Program-made: the position numbers and the translations under genes
Assembly (NCBI GenBank): GCA_038210375.1
Contig: JBBQWT010000015.1
Span: forward strand, 1-64,000
Direction of reading: 5' to 3'
Length of the DNA stretch: 64,000 nucleotides
Origin: JBBQWT01 sp038210375
GTDB taxonomy: Bacteria > Acidobacteriota > Terriglobia > Terriglobales > Acidobacteriaceae
Shown: in pieces, positions 1-8,237 of the stretch
How positions within the stretch are numbered: the stretch's first letter is position 1
How the letters are laid out: every line of letters begins with the position of its first letter
The notes under the pieces: generated by a model
Seen by the model: only the letters and a program-made list of their open reading frames with translations
Database searches by the model: none
What the model was told of the DNA's origin: nothing

Positions 1-298
<298 letters not shown>

Positions 299-502
299 CA
301 TAAAATTTACTCAACGCATCAACAATTCCTTGTTGATTCCCAATTGCTATTCAGTTGTGAGGCTTCGTTCCTCACTCACCAACCCAGCTCTTTCTCAATC
401 TTTTGTCCAAGTTTTCGCGCGTGCCGCCTGCTCCACCGCAACTCCAAATGAGGCGCGCACCCTGCCGACCCGGGGATGGCAAACCGGCAGCCGCGATACG
501 AA

Positions 503-619
<117 letters not shown>

Positions 620-624
620 TAAAT

Positions 625-660
625 AAAGGCCACTTTGATAATCCAAAGTGGCCTTTTCCT
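625..660 (+). terminator. Rho-independent terminator of the rRNA operon
   Basis: A perfect 12-bp inverted repeat (AAAGGCCACTTT at 625-636 with AAAGTGGCCTTT at 645-656, 8-base loop) runs into a T-rich tract TTTTCCTTTT. It begins six bases after the 5S gene, the expected place for the operon terminator. Confidence 0.9.
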
Positions 661-750
661 TTTGGGCCAGGATTGGGGACTTGGTACTGTAATTAGAGAG
701 ATTTGCCGTGAAACCGGATTCCACGAACCTCACCGACCGATGGTAAAGAT

Positions 751-1454
751 TTGATCCCGGATACGATTGTTCTCCTGCCGGGGCTAGACGGAACAGGAAC
801 ACTTTTCTCGGACCTCATCCCTGAATTCCGCGCACGCTGCGCGTTAATATTGCCAGGTATCCGACCCAACGGTTTCTTTCTTACTCGCAGCTTATTCCCC
901 ACTTGGAGGCGGTAGTCCCAGTTAACAGTCGATTCGTTCTGGTAGCTGAATCCTTTTCGACCCCATTGGCGGTACAATTTGCAGCCACCCGCCCGCCGAA
1001 CCTGGCAGCGTTGGTAATCTGTGCGGGATTTATTGCGAATCCCATGGGAAACTGGTCATCACTGCTCAAGGCATTGGCAAGACCACTTGTCTTTAGGCTT
1101 CCCATGCCAGACCTGGTGCTGGAACACTTTCTTATCGGGACTAGCCCGTCCGATGGTCTCAACTGCGCCGTCCGTCAAGCCCTACGACTCGTAAGTCCGG
1201 AAGTCCTGGCGGAACGAATTCGGGCCGTTCTGGATTGCGACATGAGAGAAGATCTAGCCCGGACGAAAATCCCCGTGATGTATATCCAGGCCGAACACGA
1301 CCGTCTGGTGCGTGCAAGTTGTTTTGAGGAGGTACAACGTTTTCGGACGGACGCCGTGCTGGTCAAGCTCCCGGCTCCCCATCTTGTTCTCCAGACCGAA
1401 CCGCGGAAAGCCGTAAATGTCATGATGCGATTCATTGATCGGCTGCCTGAATGA
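751..1454 (+). pseudogene. Alpha/beta hydrolase, frameshifted
   Basis: The N-terminal part (from about 751) reads VLLPGLDGTGTLFSDL, the typical first strand and oxyanion region of an alpha/beta hydrolase. The frame then has to change between about 831 and 843. The downstream frame resumes as VNIARYPTQRFLSYSQL and runs through FVLVAESFSTPLAV (nucleophile elbow variant ESFST), a KIPVMYIQAEHDRLV acid region and a PAPHLVLQTEP catalytic His region to 1454. A GTG at 708 in the downstream frame gives a possible leader peptide but hits TAA at 744, so two compensating shifts may exist. The downstream part alone (from TTG 903) would lack the first beta strands. It is either a pseudogene or carries assembly indels. 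Confidence 0.7.
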
Positions 1455-1475
1455 ACCTGGCCTGGCGGGATGTCT

Positions 1476-1742
1476 ATGTCGCCAACTAAGACGTTTCTAT
1501 TCTGCATGGGAATTTCCGAAGTCGTGTGGATTGCGTTCATGCTAGGGCCTGCGGCCATGCGAATTCAAGCTGGCGGCGCTACCGGCATCGCTATCACCGT
1601 TCCCCGAGCCCTCCGATGGCTTCCAAGGCCTGTGCAGATTCCAGCAACGATGTTGGCCGTTCCTCTAGTCATTGGTTCCCTTGGTGCCTATGTCCGATCC
1701 CAACAACTTGATCCAGCAAGAACCTCGCAGACCTATCGGTAA
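1476..1742 (+). CDS. Hypothetical small membrane protein
   Basis: An 88-residue frame begins at the second of two ATG codons, six bases after a GGCGGG Shine-Dalgarno-like run; the first ATG at 1470 directly abuts that run. The product has two hydrophobic stretches (around FLFCMGISEVVWIAFMLG and ATMLAVPLVIGSLGAYV) and a short polar tail, so it would be a two-span inner-membrane protein. I do not recognise a family. It follows the broken hydrolase in a lower-GC stretch and could itself be a remnant. Confidence 0.4.
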   Translation: MSPTKTFLFCMGISEVVWIAFMLGPAAMRIQAGGATGIAITVPRALRWLPRPVQIPATMLAVPLVIGSLGAYVRSQQLDPARTSQTYR

Positions 1743-1935
1743 ATTGCCGGTTGATGAGGCGATTCCTTCATGAACTTCGATTACGCCACGAAGCGTTGAA
1801 CAAGCGAACCCTTCGGGTCGAGAGAGGGAGAAGCTTACCGGGTCTGTGGTTGCGATGTTAGAGTGTGCTTTACGGAGGCCAACTGGTGAGCGGTGGCCCA
1901 TTTTCTTTGCCACAAGTGACGGAAGGTGCATATCG

Positions 1936-2382
1936 GTGAAATTGAGACCATCTTGGAGATTGATCTCGACGATCTTGGTTTGTAACGTCATCGCTGTTGT
2001 ATTGATAAGTTTCGAAGGGTTTCTTACGCTTCGCTACGCACCCTGGGGTCGATTGGCAGTCGATCTTTCGAGACTATCTTCCGCCCAGCTTGCGATGAAG
2101 TACGGCGATCCCGCAGCGCTTCTGCGGAGGGGGCTTCTCCTCAACCTGTGGGTATTTGGGCCAGCAATAGCGATGATCGTGGGACTTGTGGCGGGCTTGA
2201 TTTATCGACGGGCAGACTGGTGGGTGAGTGTTATGAGTTCCCTGGTTTTGATTCTCGTATGCTCGACTCCTACCTCGATTGACACCGCCGGAGCCGCTCT
2301 GCTTTACATCTTTATCACTTGGCTGGGAATGGGACTGGTTTGCGCGAAGCGTCAAACCAAGGCGCCGCCGGTTTCCGCCTAG
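1936..2382 (+). CDS. Hypothetical integral membrane protein
   Basis: I take the GTG at 1936 as start because a GGAAGG ribosome-binding site lies nine bases upstream and the first hydrophobic segment then begins shortly after a basic N terminus (KLRPSWRLIS). The 148-residue product has about four hydrophobic segments: ISTILVCNVIAVVLISF, a segment around WVFGPAIAMIVGLVAGLIY, and a closing pair VMSSLVLILVCSTP and LLYIFITWLGMGLVCA. The frame is open further upstream to 1846, but that extension is polar and lacks a good ribosome-binding site. No recognised family; function unknown. Confidence 0.55.
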   Translation: MKLRPSWRLISTILVCNVIAVVLISFEGFLTLRYAPWGRLAVDLSRLSSAQLAMKYGDPAALLRRGLLLNLWVFGPAIAMIVGLVAGLIYRRADWWVSVMSSLVLILVCSTPTSIDTAGAALLYIFITWLGMGLVCAKRQTKAPPVSA

Positions 2383-2632
2383 GGAAATTCAAGGGCGATT
2401 TGTGCAATTCCCCCGGATGTTCCACTTGTTCGGCAGGGTGATTCAATATGGGCCCGAGCGACACGACGACGCTAACCATATTTAGGTGTCACAAACATTT
2501 TTGGCTCAAACGGTTCTACGATTGCCATGTATTTTCCGGCGAGGAAGGCTGCTAGCGGCGGCGGGGACGCTTGGGTTTGAATGCACATCGCCTCTTACTG
2601 TGAAATCGTCGGGTACAAGAACGAGGTCTACC

Positions 2633-3136
2633 ATGCGAATCCTGTCTTTCATCGGAGTGATGTGCACATTGTTTATTGCATTAGGTTGTACCTCCAAGGG
2701 AGTGACGCAATTGGGAGGAAGTTTCAGCAGCTATCAAAGCCCTTCCGACGTCCGCAATAGGCTTCAACGAGAGGGATTGAGTGGTCGTTGGCGGGAAGAA
2801 CACAAGGGCTTGGCGCCCAGGGACCCGCGTCCTGCCTATGATTTTGTCACTATGTCAGGGCCCTACATAATTTCGGGTGTCGAAGACCGCTTTGAGCTGA
2901 CATTTTATAATGGTCGGTTGATGTCGACCGAGTTTTCAACGGCACGTGGTGCTGAGGTCATTGCCGCGATGCGGGTGCAAGGTATTAAAGTGCCTCAGCA
3001 ACCCCGATCAGAGATTACTCTCGATCGGCGCACCAGGTTTCGCTATGACGTAGACCCAGATGGCACGTTTCGATTTAATTGGACTGATACGAAGCTGGAA
3101 GAAGAGTCGAGCGAATGGGTCGGAAAATATGCGTAA
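2633..3136 (+). CDS. Hypothetical lipoprotein
   Basis: The frame is open from 2486, but the ATG at 2633 gives a clean type II signal peptide (MRILSFIGVMCTLFIALGC) with Cys19 as lipidation residue, and a GAGGT ribosome-binding site seven bases upstream. The mature part, about 148 residues, is soluble and contains no motif I can name; it has many charged residues and a C-terminal beta-rich region (RTRFRYDVDPDGTFRFNW). It is predicted to be envelope-anchored. It precedes the PD40 protein by about 100 bases on the same strand and the two may be cotranscribed. Confidence 0.6.
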   Translation: MRILSFIGVMCTLFIALGCTSKGVTQLGGSFSSYQSPSDVRNRLQREGLSGRWREEHKGLAPRDPRPAYDFVTMSGPYIISGVEDRFELTFYNGRLMSTEFSTARGAEVIAAMRVQGIKVPQQPRSEITLDRRTRFRYDVDPDGTFRFNWTDTKLEEESSEWVGKYA

Positions 3137-3240
3137 CGACATCGATTGTACTGACCTGCCCCCAGTGTCGTTCCCTAGAAAATACCAAGAACTTAATTGC
3201 AGGCCCGGCTCGTTATCGTGGCACTGAGTGTGGAGAGCAA

Positions 3241-4179
3241 ATGTTTTCCAAGAACAAGATCGTATACCTGGCGATGTTCTCGATGTTAGTGGTTGTGGGT
3301 GCACACGCAAGAGGACACGGAACGTTCTCACTCCCCAATTCGATATTGTTGTTTGGAGGTTCCGGCGATTTTCAAATAGTAATGCGGAGCACGTCAGAGG
3401 TCGTACAGATTCCGCCGAATCCTGGCGGCAACAAAGGGCCTAGCGCATTTCCGGGCCTGGACACAAATGCAACTCTCTTGAGTTCGGGATTTCCAGTTGC
3501 GAACGATAACAGCAGAAGATGGAAGGTACGCTGCGCAGTTGCTGTTTATTCACGCTCCGAACGGCAATGGCGAACCTACGGCGATTTTACTCAAGTAAAT
3601 GTGTCGGTGGTCTCACCTGACCATTCCAAAGTGGCCTTTTTGGCGGAGGAGGTTAATGGCGAGAATCGAGAGTCGCTCCTACTGCTTGATATTGCCACTC
3701 GACAAATAGCAAAACTTGCAGCAATTCCTGCAGGTACCCTCAACTGGTCTCCTGACGGGAAAAAGCTCGCCTTAGATGTTTATAGGGGAGAAAAAAATCC
3801 GATGATAGAGGTATTCGATATCCCTTCGCAGGAAACCCGCTCGCTCGAAGAGGGGAGTTTTCCGGCTTGGTCCCCTTCGGGGGAGTGGATCGCTTATGTT
3901 GATCCTTCCAGGGAGAAAATTCATCTGGTGCATCCTAATGGTACGGGCGATCATGTAGTGAACGATGTTGGAGGCAGAGTTTTGGGTTACAGGTATTTTG
4001 GTCTTCAGCCGGTATGGTCCCCTGATAGTACCAAGCTGCTCCTCAACGAATATAAAGGAGATGGGGATACCCATGATGTTGTACTACTGGATATCAAAAG
4101 CGGCACGATAACGACGAAATCCCACAACGGTTATCCGGTGCTTGGCTGGGCAAGTGAGCACGAGCAGGGCGACCGCTAG
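3241..4179 (+). CDS. Secreted PD40/TolB-like beta-propeller protein
   Basis: The ATG at 3241 follows a GGAGAG ribosome-binding site and starts a signal-peptide-like segment (KIVYLAMFSMLVVVGAHA). The 312-residue product carries repeated PD40 blades typical of TolB: VSPDHSKVAFLAEE, WSPDGKKLALDVY, WSPSGEWIAYVDP and WSPDSTKLLLNEY. Such propellers are usually exported and bind proteins or peptides. Only about five blades are evident, so it may be an incomplete propeller or a domain that needs a partner. It lies in the lower-GC block downstream of the lipoprotein gene. Function beyond the fold is unknown. Confidence 0.7.
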   Translation: MFSKNKIVYLAMFSMLVVVGAHARGHGTFSLPNSILLFGGSGDFQIVMRSTSEVVQIPPNPGGNKGPSAFPGLDTNATLLSSGFPVANDNSRRWKVRCAVAVYSRSERQWRTYGDFTQVNVSVVSPDHSKVAFLAEEVNGENRESLLLLDIATRQIAKLAAIPAGTLNWSPDGKKLALDVYRGEKNPMIEVFDIPSQETRSLEEGSFPAWSPSGEWIAYVDPSREKIHLVHPNGTGDHVVNDVGGRVLGYRYFGLQPVWSPDSTKLLLNEYKGDGDTHDVVLLDIKSGTITTKSHNGYPVLGWASEHEQGDR

Positions 4180-4251
4180 ATCCCGCTTGCCGGGTGCTCT
4201 CAATATAGAAAGACCCGTGCAACGATTTCCCAGGGGGACGAAACCAGCAAC

Positions 4252-4318
4252 AAGAGCCGCCCCGAGGTCTCTCCACTACGCCTCGCAAAGGCCCGGGGTC
4301 TCCGGTCGAGATGACATT
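4252..4318 (+). repeat. Dispersed repeat family A, copy 1
   Basis: Contains the family core CCCCGAGGTCTCTCCACTAC and ends in CTCCGGTCGAGATGACA. Three further copies occur at 5761-5826 (inverted), 6556-6645 and 6682-6770, and a short fragment at 37168-37196. It lies just after the end of the PD40 gene in the 270-base gap before the next gene. Confidence 0.85.
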
Positions 4319-4451
4319 TGTTTGGAGGGCGAAAGTAAGCCCGGAGCGAGTCGCCAGCTCATGATCACGCCTCCGCACTGGGTCCCCCCGCACCTTTGCC
4401 CAGATTGGCGGCGCCTCGTCCGCATGAATTCCCGTAAGCTAAGATGAAAAT

Positions 4452-5207
4452 ATGATTCCGGTTTGCTTCGTTTACTTCGGCGCCTCGGTCCTGGCGTTTG
4501 GAATTCTTAATATGCTTTTCCCCATGCGCTTCCTGGGCATCGACACCCGGTTGCAGGCGGGATTCATCGTGGGCGCGGGCTTCCTTCTCATCAATTTTGG
4601 CTGGTCGATTCCTGCCAAAGAATTGCGCATCGCCGCACCGCGAACCGAGCTGGATAAATATTTTCCGGTGTACCAGTTCTACGAAATCCATTCGGTGCAC
4701 ATCAACGCATCGAAAGCGCGAGTGTACCGCGCCATCAAGGAGGTGAAGGGCAGCGAGATCCGTTATTACCGCAGTCTCACCTGGTTGCGGCGATTTGGGC
4801 GTCCCGGGCCTCAGGACATCCTCAACCCCGGCGCCAAGGATCCGATCCTCGATGTGGCCACGCGCACCGGCTTTCGCCTGCTCGCCGATCAGCCCGAACG
4901 CGAGATCGTGCTGGGCATCATTATCATGCAACCGCCCGAATGGCCGATCGGGCTCGACCCGCAAAACCCGTTGCCTTCCGCGGATTTTAAAACGTTGCAT
5001 GAGCCCGGCTTCGCCATTGCCGGCATGGATTTCGTGATCGACGAAGAAGGCCCGGAATCGTGCTGGCTCACCACCGAAACCCGCGTGTGGGCCGCGGATG
5101 CAACCTCCTTAAAACGATTCTCCGCCTACTGGCGCACCATCTATCCCGGCAGCGCGCTGATTCGCCGGATGTGGCTGCGCGCCATCAAAAAGAGGGCCGA
5201 AGGATAG
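4452..5207 (+). CDS. Conserved hypothetical membrane-anchored protein
   Basis: The 251-residue product starts with two hydrophobic segments (IPVCFVYFGASVLAFGILNM and LQAGFIVGAGFLLINFGW) followed by a soluble domain of about 190 residues. The soluble part begins with a segment (HSVHINASKARVYRAIKEV) that resembles the first strand and helix of SRPBCC/polyketide-cyclase-like domains, and ends with a Trp- and Thr-rich strand region (SCWLTTETRVWAADATSLKRF) also typical of that fold. This suggests a membrane-anchored ligand-binding domain, but this is inference from pattern only. It stands alone on the plus strand; the convergent VOC gene ends one base after its stop. Confidence 0.7.
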   Translation: MIPVCFVYFGASVLAFGILNMLFPMRFLGIDTRLQAGFIVGAGFLLINFGWSIPAKELRIAAPRTELDKYFPVYQFYEIHSVHINASKARVYRAIKEVKGSEIRYYRSLTWLRRFGRPGPQDILNPGAKDPILDVATRTGFRLLADQPEREIVLGIIIMQPPEWPIGLDPQNPLPSADFKTLHEPGFAIAGMDFVIDEEGPESCWLTTETRVWAADATSLKRFSAYWRTIYPGSALIRRMWLRAIKKRAEG

Positions 5208-5208
5208 A

Positions 5209-5568
5209 TTACTTTTCTTCATTTAGAGACAATGCGGTGGGATGCCTGGGCTGGTAGAGGCCGACTTCGCCGCCGCCGGGTAACGTGATTTTGATGACCG
5301 AGCCCCATCGCGCCTCCTGCACCTCCGAACATATGACGCCCCTTTGCTTAAGCCTCAGGATCTCCGATTCAAGGTCGTCACACATGAAGTAGAGCTCGTG
5401 GCGATCGTTTCCATCGCTGGGATGGATCGCGGCTTCGGCCGGAGGCAAAGCAAAAACCAGCCATCCGCGACCGGCATCCACTGAGGCTAGTTTTAATATG
5501 TCGCGAAAGAAAACGCGATCAGCGTCTGCGTCCTTGCTGTAAACGATCATGTGGGAGCCAAAGATCAT
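5209..5568 (-). CDS. VOC-family (glyoxalase/bleomycin-resistance-like) protein
   Basis: The 119-residue form starting at MIFGSHMIVYSKD is preferred over a 64-residue upstream extension because AAAGGA lies just upstream of this ATG and the protein then begins exactly at the first VOC strand. The sequence follows a beta-alpha-beta-beta-beta module: FFRDILKLASVDAGRGWLVF, then ELYFMCDDLESEILRLKQRG, then WGSVIKITLPGGGEVGLYQP with the usual final glutamate/tyrosine region. One VOC monomer has this length and normally dimerises to form a metal site. Substrate cannot be told. Repeat family A copy 2 lies upstream. Confidence 0.8.
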   Translation of the reverse strand: MIFGSHMIVYSKDADADRVFFRDILKLASVDAGRGWLVFALPPAEAAIHPSDGNDRHELYFMCDDLESEILRLKQRGVICSEVQEARWGSVIKITLPGGGEVGLYQPRHPTALSLNEEK

Positions 5569-5906
5569 AGGGCGGTCCTTTCGAAATAAGATTCTGCTTG
5601 CTGCTGATTTCTTGTTTACTTCGGATGTCGTCAAATATCTCAAGTTTACGTGTGGTTGCTCCTGGTTTAAGGTCCAGCTGGATGCTGTCGAAGATAAAGT
5701 CGCGTGTTGTCGTCTTTGCTTTGAGACTTTATCTGGCGCAAGCGGAAATCCCACCCACATCCCATGGTCATCTCGACCGGAGACCCCGGTTCTTTGCGGG
5801 GCGCCGTGGAGAGACCTCGGGGTTGCATTTAGTCTTGTGGTGCATGGTCAACCTGTCTGGACCGGCGAGCCTGAAGCAATTTCTACTACTATAAGGCTCC
5901 ACTGAC
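5569..5906. other. Intergenic region with repeat A copy 2
   Basis: About 340 bases between the divergently placed VOC and ThiE-like genes. It must hold both promoters, but I see no convincing -10/-35 pair. Its right half contains the inverted copy of repeat family A at 5761-5826. Short open frames here have no family resemblance. Confidence 0.6.
5761..5826 (-). repeat. Dispersed repeat family A, copy 2 (inverted)
   Basis: Read on the minus strand this matches copy 1 at 4252-4318, with the same CCGAGGTCTCTCCAC start and TCCGGTCGAGATGACCAT end. It is the only copy in this orientation among the four full ones. Confidence 0.85.
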
Positions 5907-6518
5907 GTGATTCTTTACTACATCACCGGACGCAAGCACTTCACCGGAACCGCCGACCACCAATTCGAGCGCACCCTGGCGCACATCCACGCCGCCGCCC
6001 ACTCTGGGGTTGACATGATCCAGTTGCGCGAAAAAGATCTCACTGGATCGGAGTTGGAAAAATTTGCGCAGGAGGCCCTTCGAGCTTGTCGCCGAGGCAA
6101 CTCCGGTTGCAAACTGCTGATGAACTCCCGCACCGACATCGCCCTGGCTGCGGGTCTCGATGGGGTGCACCTTACCGGCAGCGACGTTTCACCGGCTGAG
6201 GTTCGATTGATCGCCCGACGCGTTTCGGGCCACTTCACTATTGGAGTCTCGTGTCACAGCGTCGAAGAAGTCATTTCGGCAAATTTGGCCTCGGCGGACT
6301 TTGTGGTTTTCGGTCCCATATTTGAGAAGGAGGGCGGCGCGCCCCAGGGACTGGAAGCCCTTGCTGTTGCTTGTAGAAATTCAACCATTCCGGTGCTGGC
6401 GCTGGGCGGGATTACTCCGGCGACGGTGGCAGCGTGTGTCGATGCTGGAGCAGCGGGGATCGCCGGTATCCGACTGTTTCAGTTCGATGGCGAGCTAAAC
6501 AAAGCCGACCTCTGCTGA
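5907..6518 (+). CDS. thiE: Thiamine-phosphate synthase-like protein (ThiE/TenI family)
   Basis: ThiE condenses hydroxymethylpyrimidine pyrophosphate with thiazole phosphate to give thiamine phosphate. The 203-residue TIM barrel shows the family motifs in order: DMIQLREKDL (pyrophosphate-binding Arg/Lys), LLMNSRTDIALAAGLDGVHL, GVSCHSVEEV, DFVVFGPIFE, VLALGGITPATV and AGAAGIAGIRLF. Start is GTG 5907. The usual GQ-D after GVHL is replaced here by TGSD and the C-terminal phosphate loop departs from canonical ThiE, so a TenI-like aminase role is an alternative. No other thiamine genes and no TPP riboswitch are visible nearby. Confidence 0.82.
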   Translation: MILYYITGRKHFTGTADHQFERTLAHIHAAAHSGVDMIQLREKDLTGSELEKFAQEALRACRRGNSGCKLLMNSRTDIALAAGLDGVHLTGSDVSPAEVRLIARRVSGHFTIGVSCHSVEEVISANLASADFVVFGPIFEKEGGAPQGLEALAVACRNSTIPVLALGGITPATVAACVDAGAAGIAGIRLFQFDGELNKADLC

Positions 6519-6555
6519 ACATGCGGGGCCGGGTTGGTTCTCTGCAGATACTGGG

Positions 6556-6645
6556 TTGAACCGCATGATCAAAGGCAACCCCGAGGTCTCTCCACTACGC
6601 CGCACAAGAGCCTGCGGACTCCGGTCGAGATGACAGTTGAGATGA
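6556..6645 (+). repeat. Dispersed repeat family A, copy 3
   Basis: Begins TTGAACCGCATGATCAAA, includes the core CCCCGAGGTCTCTCCACTAC and ends after CTCCGGTCGAGATGACAGTT. It is nearly identical to copy 4 over about 88 bases, so the two probably arose by local duplication. Confidence 0.9.
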
Positions 6646-6681
6646 GGACAGGGTTTTGATGATGCGCGCATGAAGATCGAA

Positions 6682-6770
6682 TTCAACCGCAAGATCAACA
6701 GCCGCCCCGAGGTCTCTCCACTACGCCGCACAAAAGCCTGCGGACTCCGGTCGAGATGACAGTTGGAGAG
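6682..6770 (+). repeat. Dispersed repeat family A, copy 4
   Basis: Begins TTCAACCGCAAGATCAAC, then the family core and the TCGAGATGACAGTT end. Same orientation as copy 3, 126 bases downstream. Confidence 0.9.
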
Positions 6771-6843
6771 GGGTTGGATTTCTCCCGAGCTGATGACATT
6801 ATCCACCGGTGAAGGAGGGTGAAGCTGGGTCTTACGCGATGCC

Positions 6844-7767
6844 TCAATCCAGGGTCTTGGCGATATCGGGTTCGGCTTCGTGCTCCGCGGGTTGGGGCTG
6901 CGGACGTTGCATGTGATCGCGAATCAGCGATTCCTGCAGGATGGCAAATCCTTCTTCCGGGGAATTCACCATGGCAAATAATTTCAGGTCGTTGGGAGAA
7001 ATTGCTCCGGCATCGGCCAGCGCTTTGAAGTTGATGATGTTTTCCCAGTATTCCTTGCCGTAGATGATGACCTGGATTTTCTTGGCCAGCTTGTGGGTTT
7101 GCGCCAGGGTCAGGATTTCCATCAGTTCGTCGAGGGTGCCGAAGCCCCCGGGAAAAACCACCAGCGCCTTGGCCAGGTAGGCGAACCAGTATTTGCGCAT
7201 GAAGAAATAATGAAAATCGAAGTTGAGTTCGGGAGTGATGTACGGGTTCGACTTCTGCTCAAACGGCAAGCGAATGTTCAAGCCGATGGTCTTGCCGCCG
7301 GCTTCATGGGCGCCGCGGTTGGCAGCTTCCATGATTCCCGGGCCGCCGCCCGAGGTCACCACGAAGCGATGGCGCCTCGACTTTAGAGTCAAGGTCCAGG
7401 TGGTGAGCATCGACGCCAGCTTGCGCGCGTCTTCGTAATAGCGCGCCATATTGACCGCGGCATGAGCGCGGCGCAGCTTCTCCTGCTCTTCCGCAGGCGC
7501 GGGCTCGGCCCCGCCGGGCTTGGCAAGAAGTTGCAGCGCGCCTTGCGACGTTTCCAGGCTGTGGAAGCGCGCCGAGCCGAAAAAAACCACGGTGTCCTGA
7601 ATGCGCTCCCGCCGAAAACGGGAGAGCGGCTCGGAATATTCCGCCAGGATGCGCAGTGCCCGGCCATCACGGCTGTTGAGAAATGCGCGGTTTTCATAGG
7701 CCAGCGGGGCAATCGTGTCTTCCCGCGGCAATTCGTCGAGCTCTGCGTTCTTTTCGGGATTATCCAT
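6844..7767 (-). CDS. LOG family (TIGR00730-like) Rossmann-fold protein
   Basis: The 307-residue product carries the LOG signature: VVFFGSAR at the first strand, VTSGGGPGIMEAANRGA, and FPGGFGTLDELMEILT (PGGxGTxxE), the nucleotide/ribose-phosphate site. LOG proteins release free cytokinin-type base from nucleoside 5'-monophosphates; bacterial members are general nucleotide phosphoribohydrolases, often misnamed lysine decarboxylases. It has an N-terminal extension of about 75 residues and a Pro/Gln-rich tail. I chose the ATG at 7767 because it overlaps the stop of the upstream membrane-protein gene by eight bases, implying translational coupling; an in-frame start 42 bases earlier is possible. 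Likely last gene of the TPR-membrane protein-LOG unit. Confidence 0.88.
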   Translation of the reverse strand: MDNPEKNAELDELPREDTIAPLAYENRAFLNSRDGRALRILAEYSEPLSRFRRERIQDTVVFFGSARFHSLETSQGALQLLAKPGGAEPAPAEEQEKLRRAHAAVNMARYYEDARKLASMLTTWTLTLKSRRHRFVVTSGGGPGIMEAANRGAHEAGGKTIGLNIRLPFEQKSNPYITPELNFDFHYFFMRKYWFAYLAKALVVFPGGFGTLDELMEILTLAQTHKLAKKIQVIIYGKEYWENIINFKALADAGAISPNDLKLFAMVNSPEEGFAILQESLIRDHMQRPQPQPAEHEAEPDIAKTLD

Positions 7768-8233
7768 TTTCACGGTAGTTGATTGCGGTATTAAACCCCA
7801 GCCAGACATCGATCAGGCCCACTCCCGAGACCGCGCCGCGGACCATGTCGAGGCCCAGAAAATTGCGAAGAGGAGGGTAATAATCGAGCAGGTGATTGGC
7901 CGTCCAATCGGGCAACCAGGGAAGGACCATCAGTCTCATTCCCAGAATGATACAGAACACTACAAAAAACATGGTGAACACGCGCTGCGGCCAGAAATCC
8001 CGCTGCGCCGAAGGCTGAGCCTGGGCCATTTCTCCGGGCCCGGCGGCTGGCTGCCGGGGCGCATCGGGCTGATCGTTCAGGGATTTGTGATTTTCCAATG
8101 GTGGGTTCGGAGCGCCGAGATTTTTCCGGTCCTCAGGATGCAAAAGATGATTGTGCAAGTCTTGCCGCAATTCCGCAAACTGTCTTGCCTGCTCGCGCGG
8201 CGCCATCGCGACGGCATTGAAGCGGGCTGCCAT
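7760..8233 (-). CDS. Hypothetical single-pass membrane protein
   Basis: A 157-residue protein with a polar, Pro/Gln-rich N-terminal half of about 80 residues and one strong membrane segment (VFTMFFVVFCIILGMRLMVL), followed by a conserved-looking C-terminal domain (DWTANHLLDYYPPLRNFLG, GLIDVWLGFNTAINY). It starts four bases after the stop of the TPR gene and its own stop overlaps the LOG gene start, so the three genes are almost certainly one transcript. I recognise no family. Confidence 0.72.
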   Translation of the reverse strand: MAARFNAVAMAPREQARQFAELRQDLHNHLLHPEDRKNLGAPNPPLENHKSLNDQPDAPRQPAAGPGEMAQAQPSAQRDFWPQRVFTMFFVVFCIILGMRLMVLPWLPDWTANHLLDYYPPLRNFLGLDMVRGAVSGVGLIDVWLGFNTAINYRENG

Positions 8234-8237
8234 CCCG

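Larger units (their letters stand above)
6519..6843. other. Intergenic region with tandem repeats
   Basis: A 325-base gap between the convergent ThiE-like and LOG-family genes. Two near-identical copies of repeat family A lie here in tandem, about 125 bases apart. No gene is supported; open frames on either strand read through the repeats. Confidence 0.7.

Noticed and set aside
5569..6770. CRISPR array formed by the repeated intergenic units
   Set aside because: Units are 65-90 bases, irregularly spaced, in both orientations and separated by genes; there are no spacers of constant length and no cas genes.
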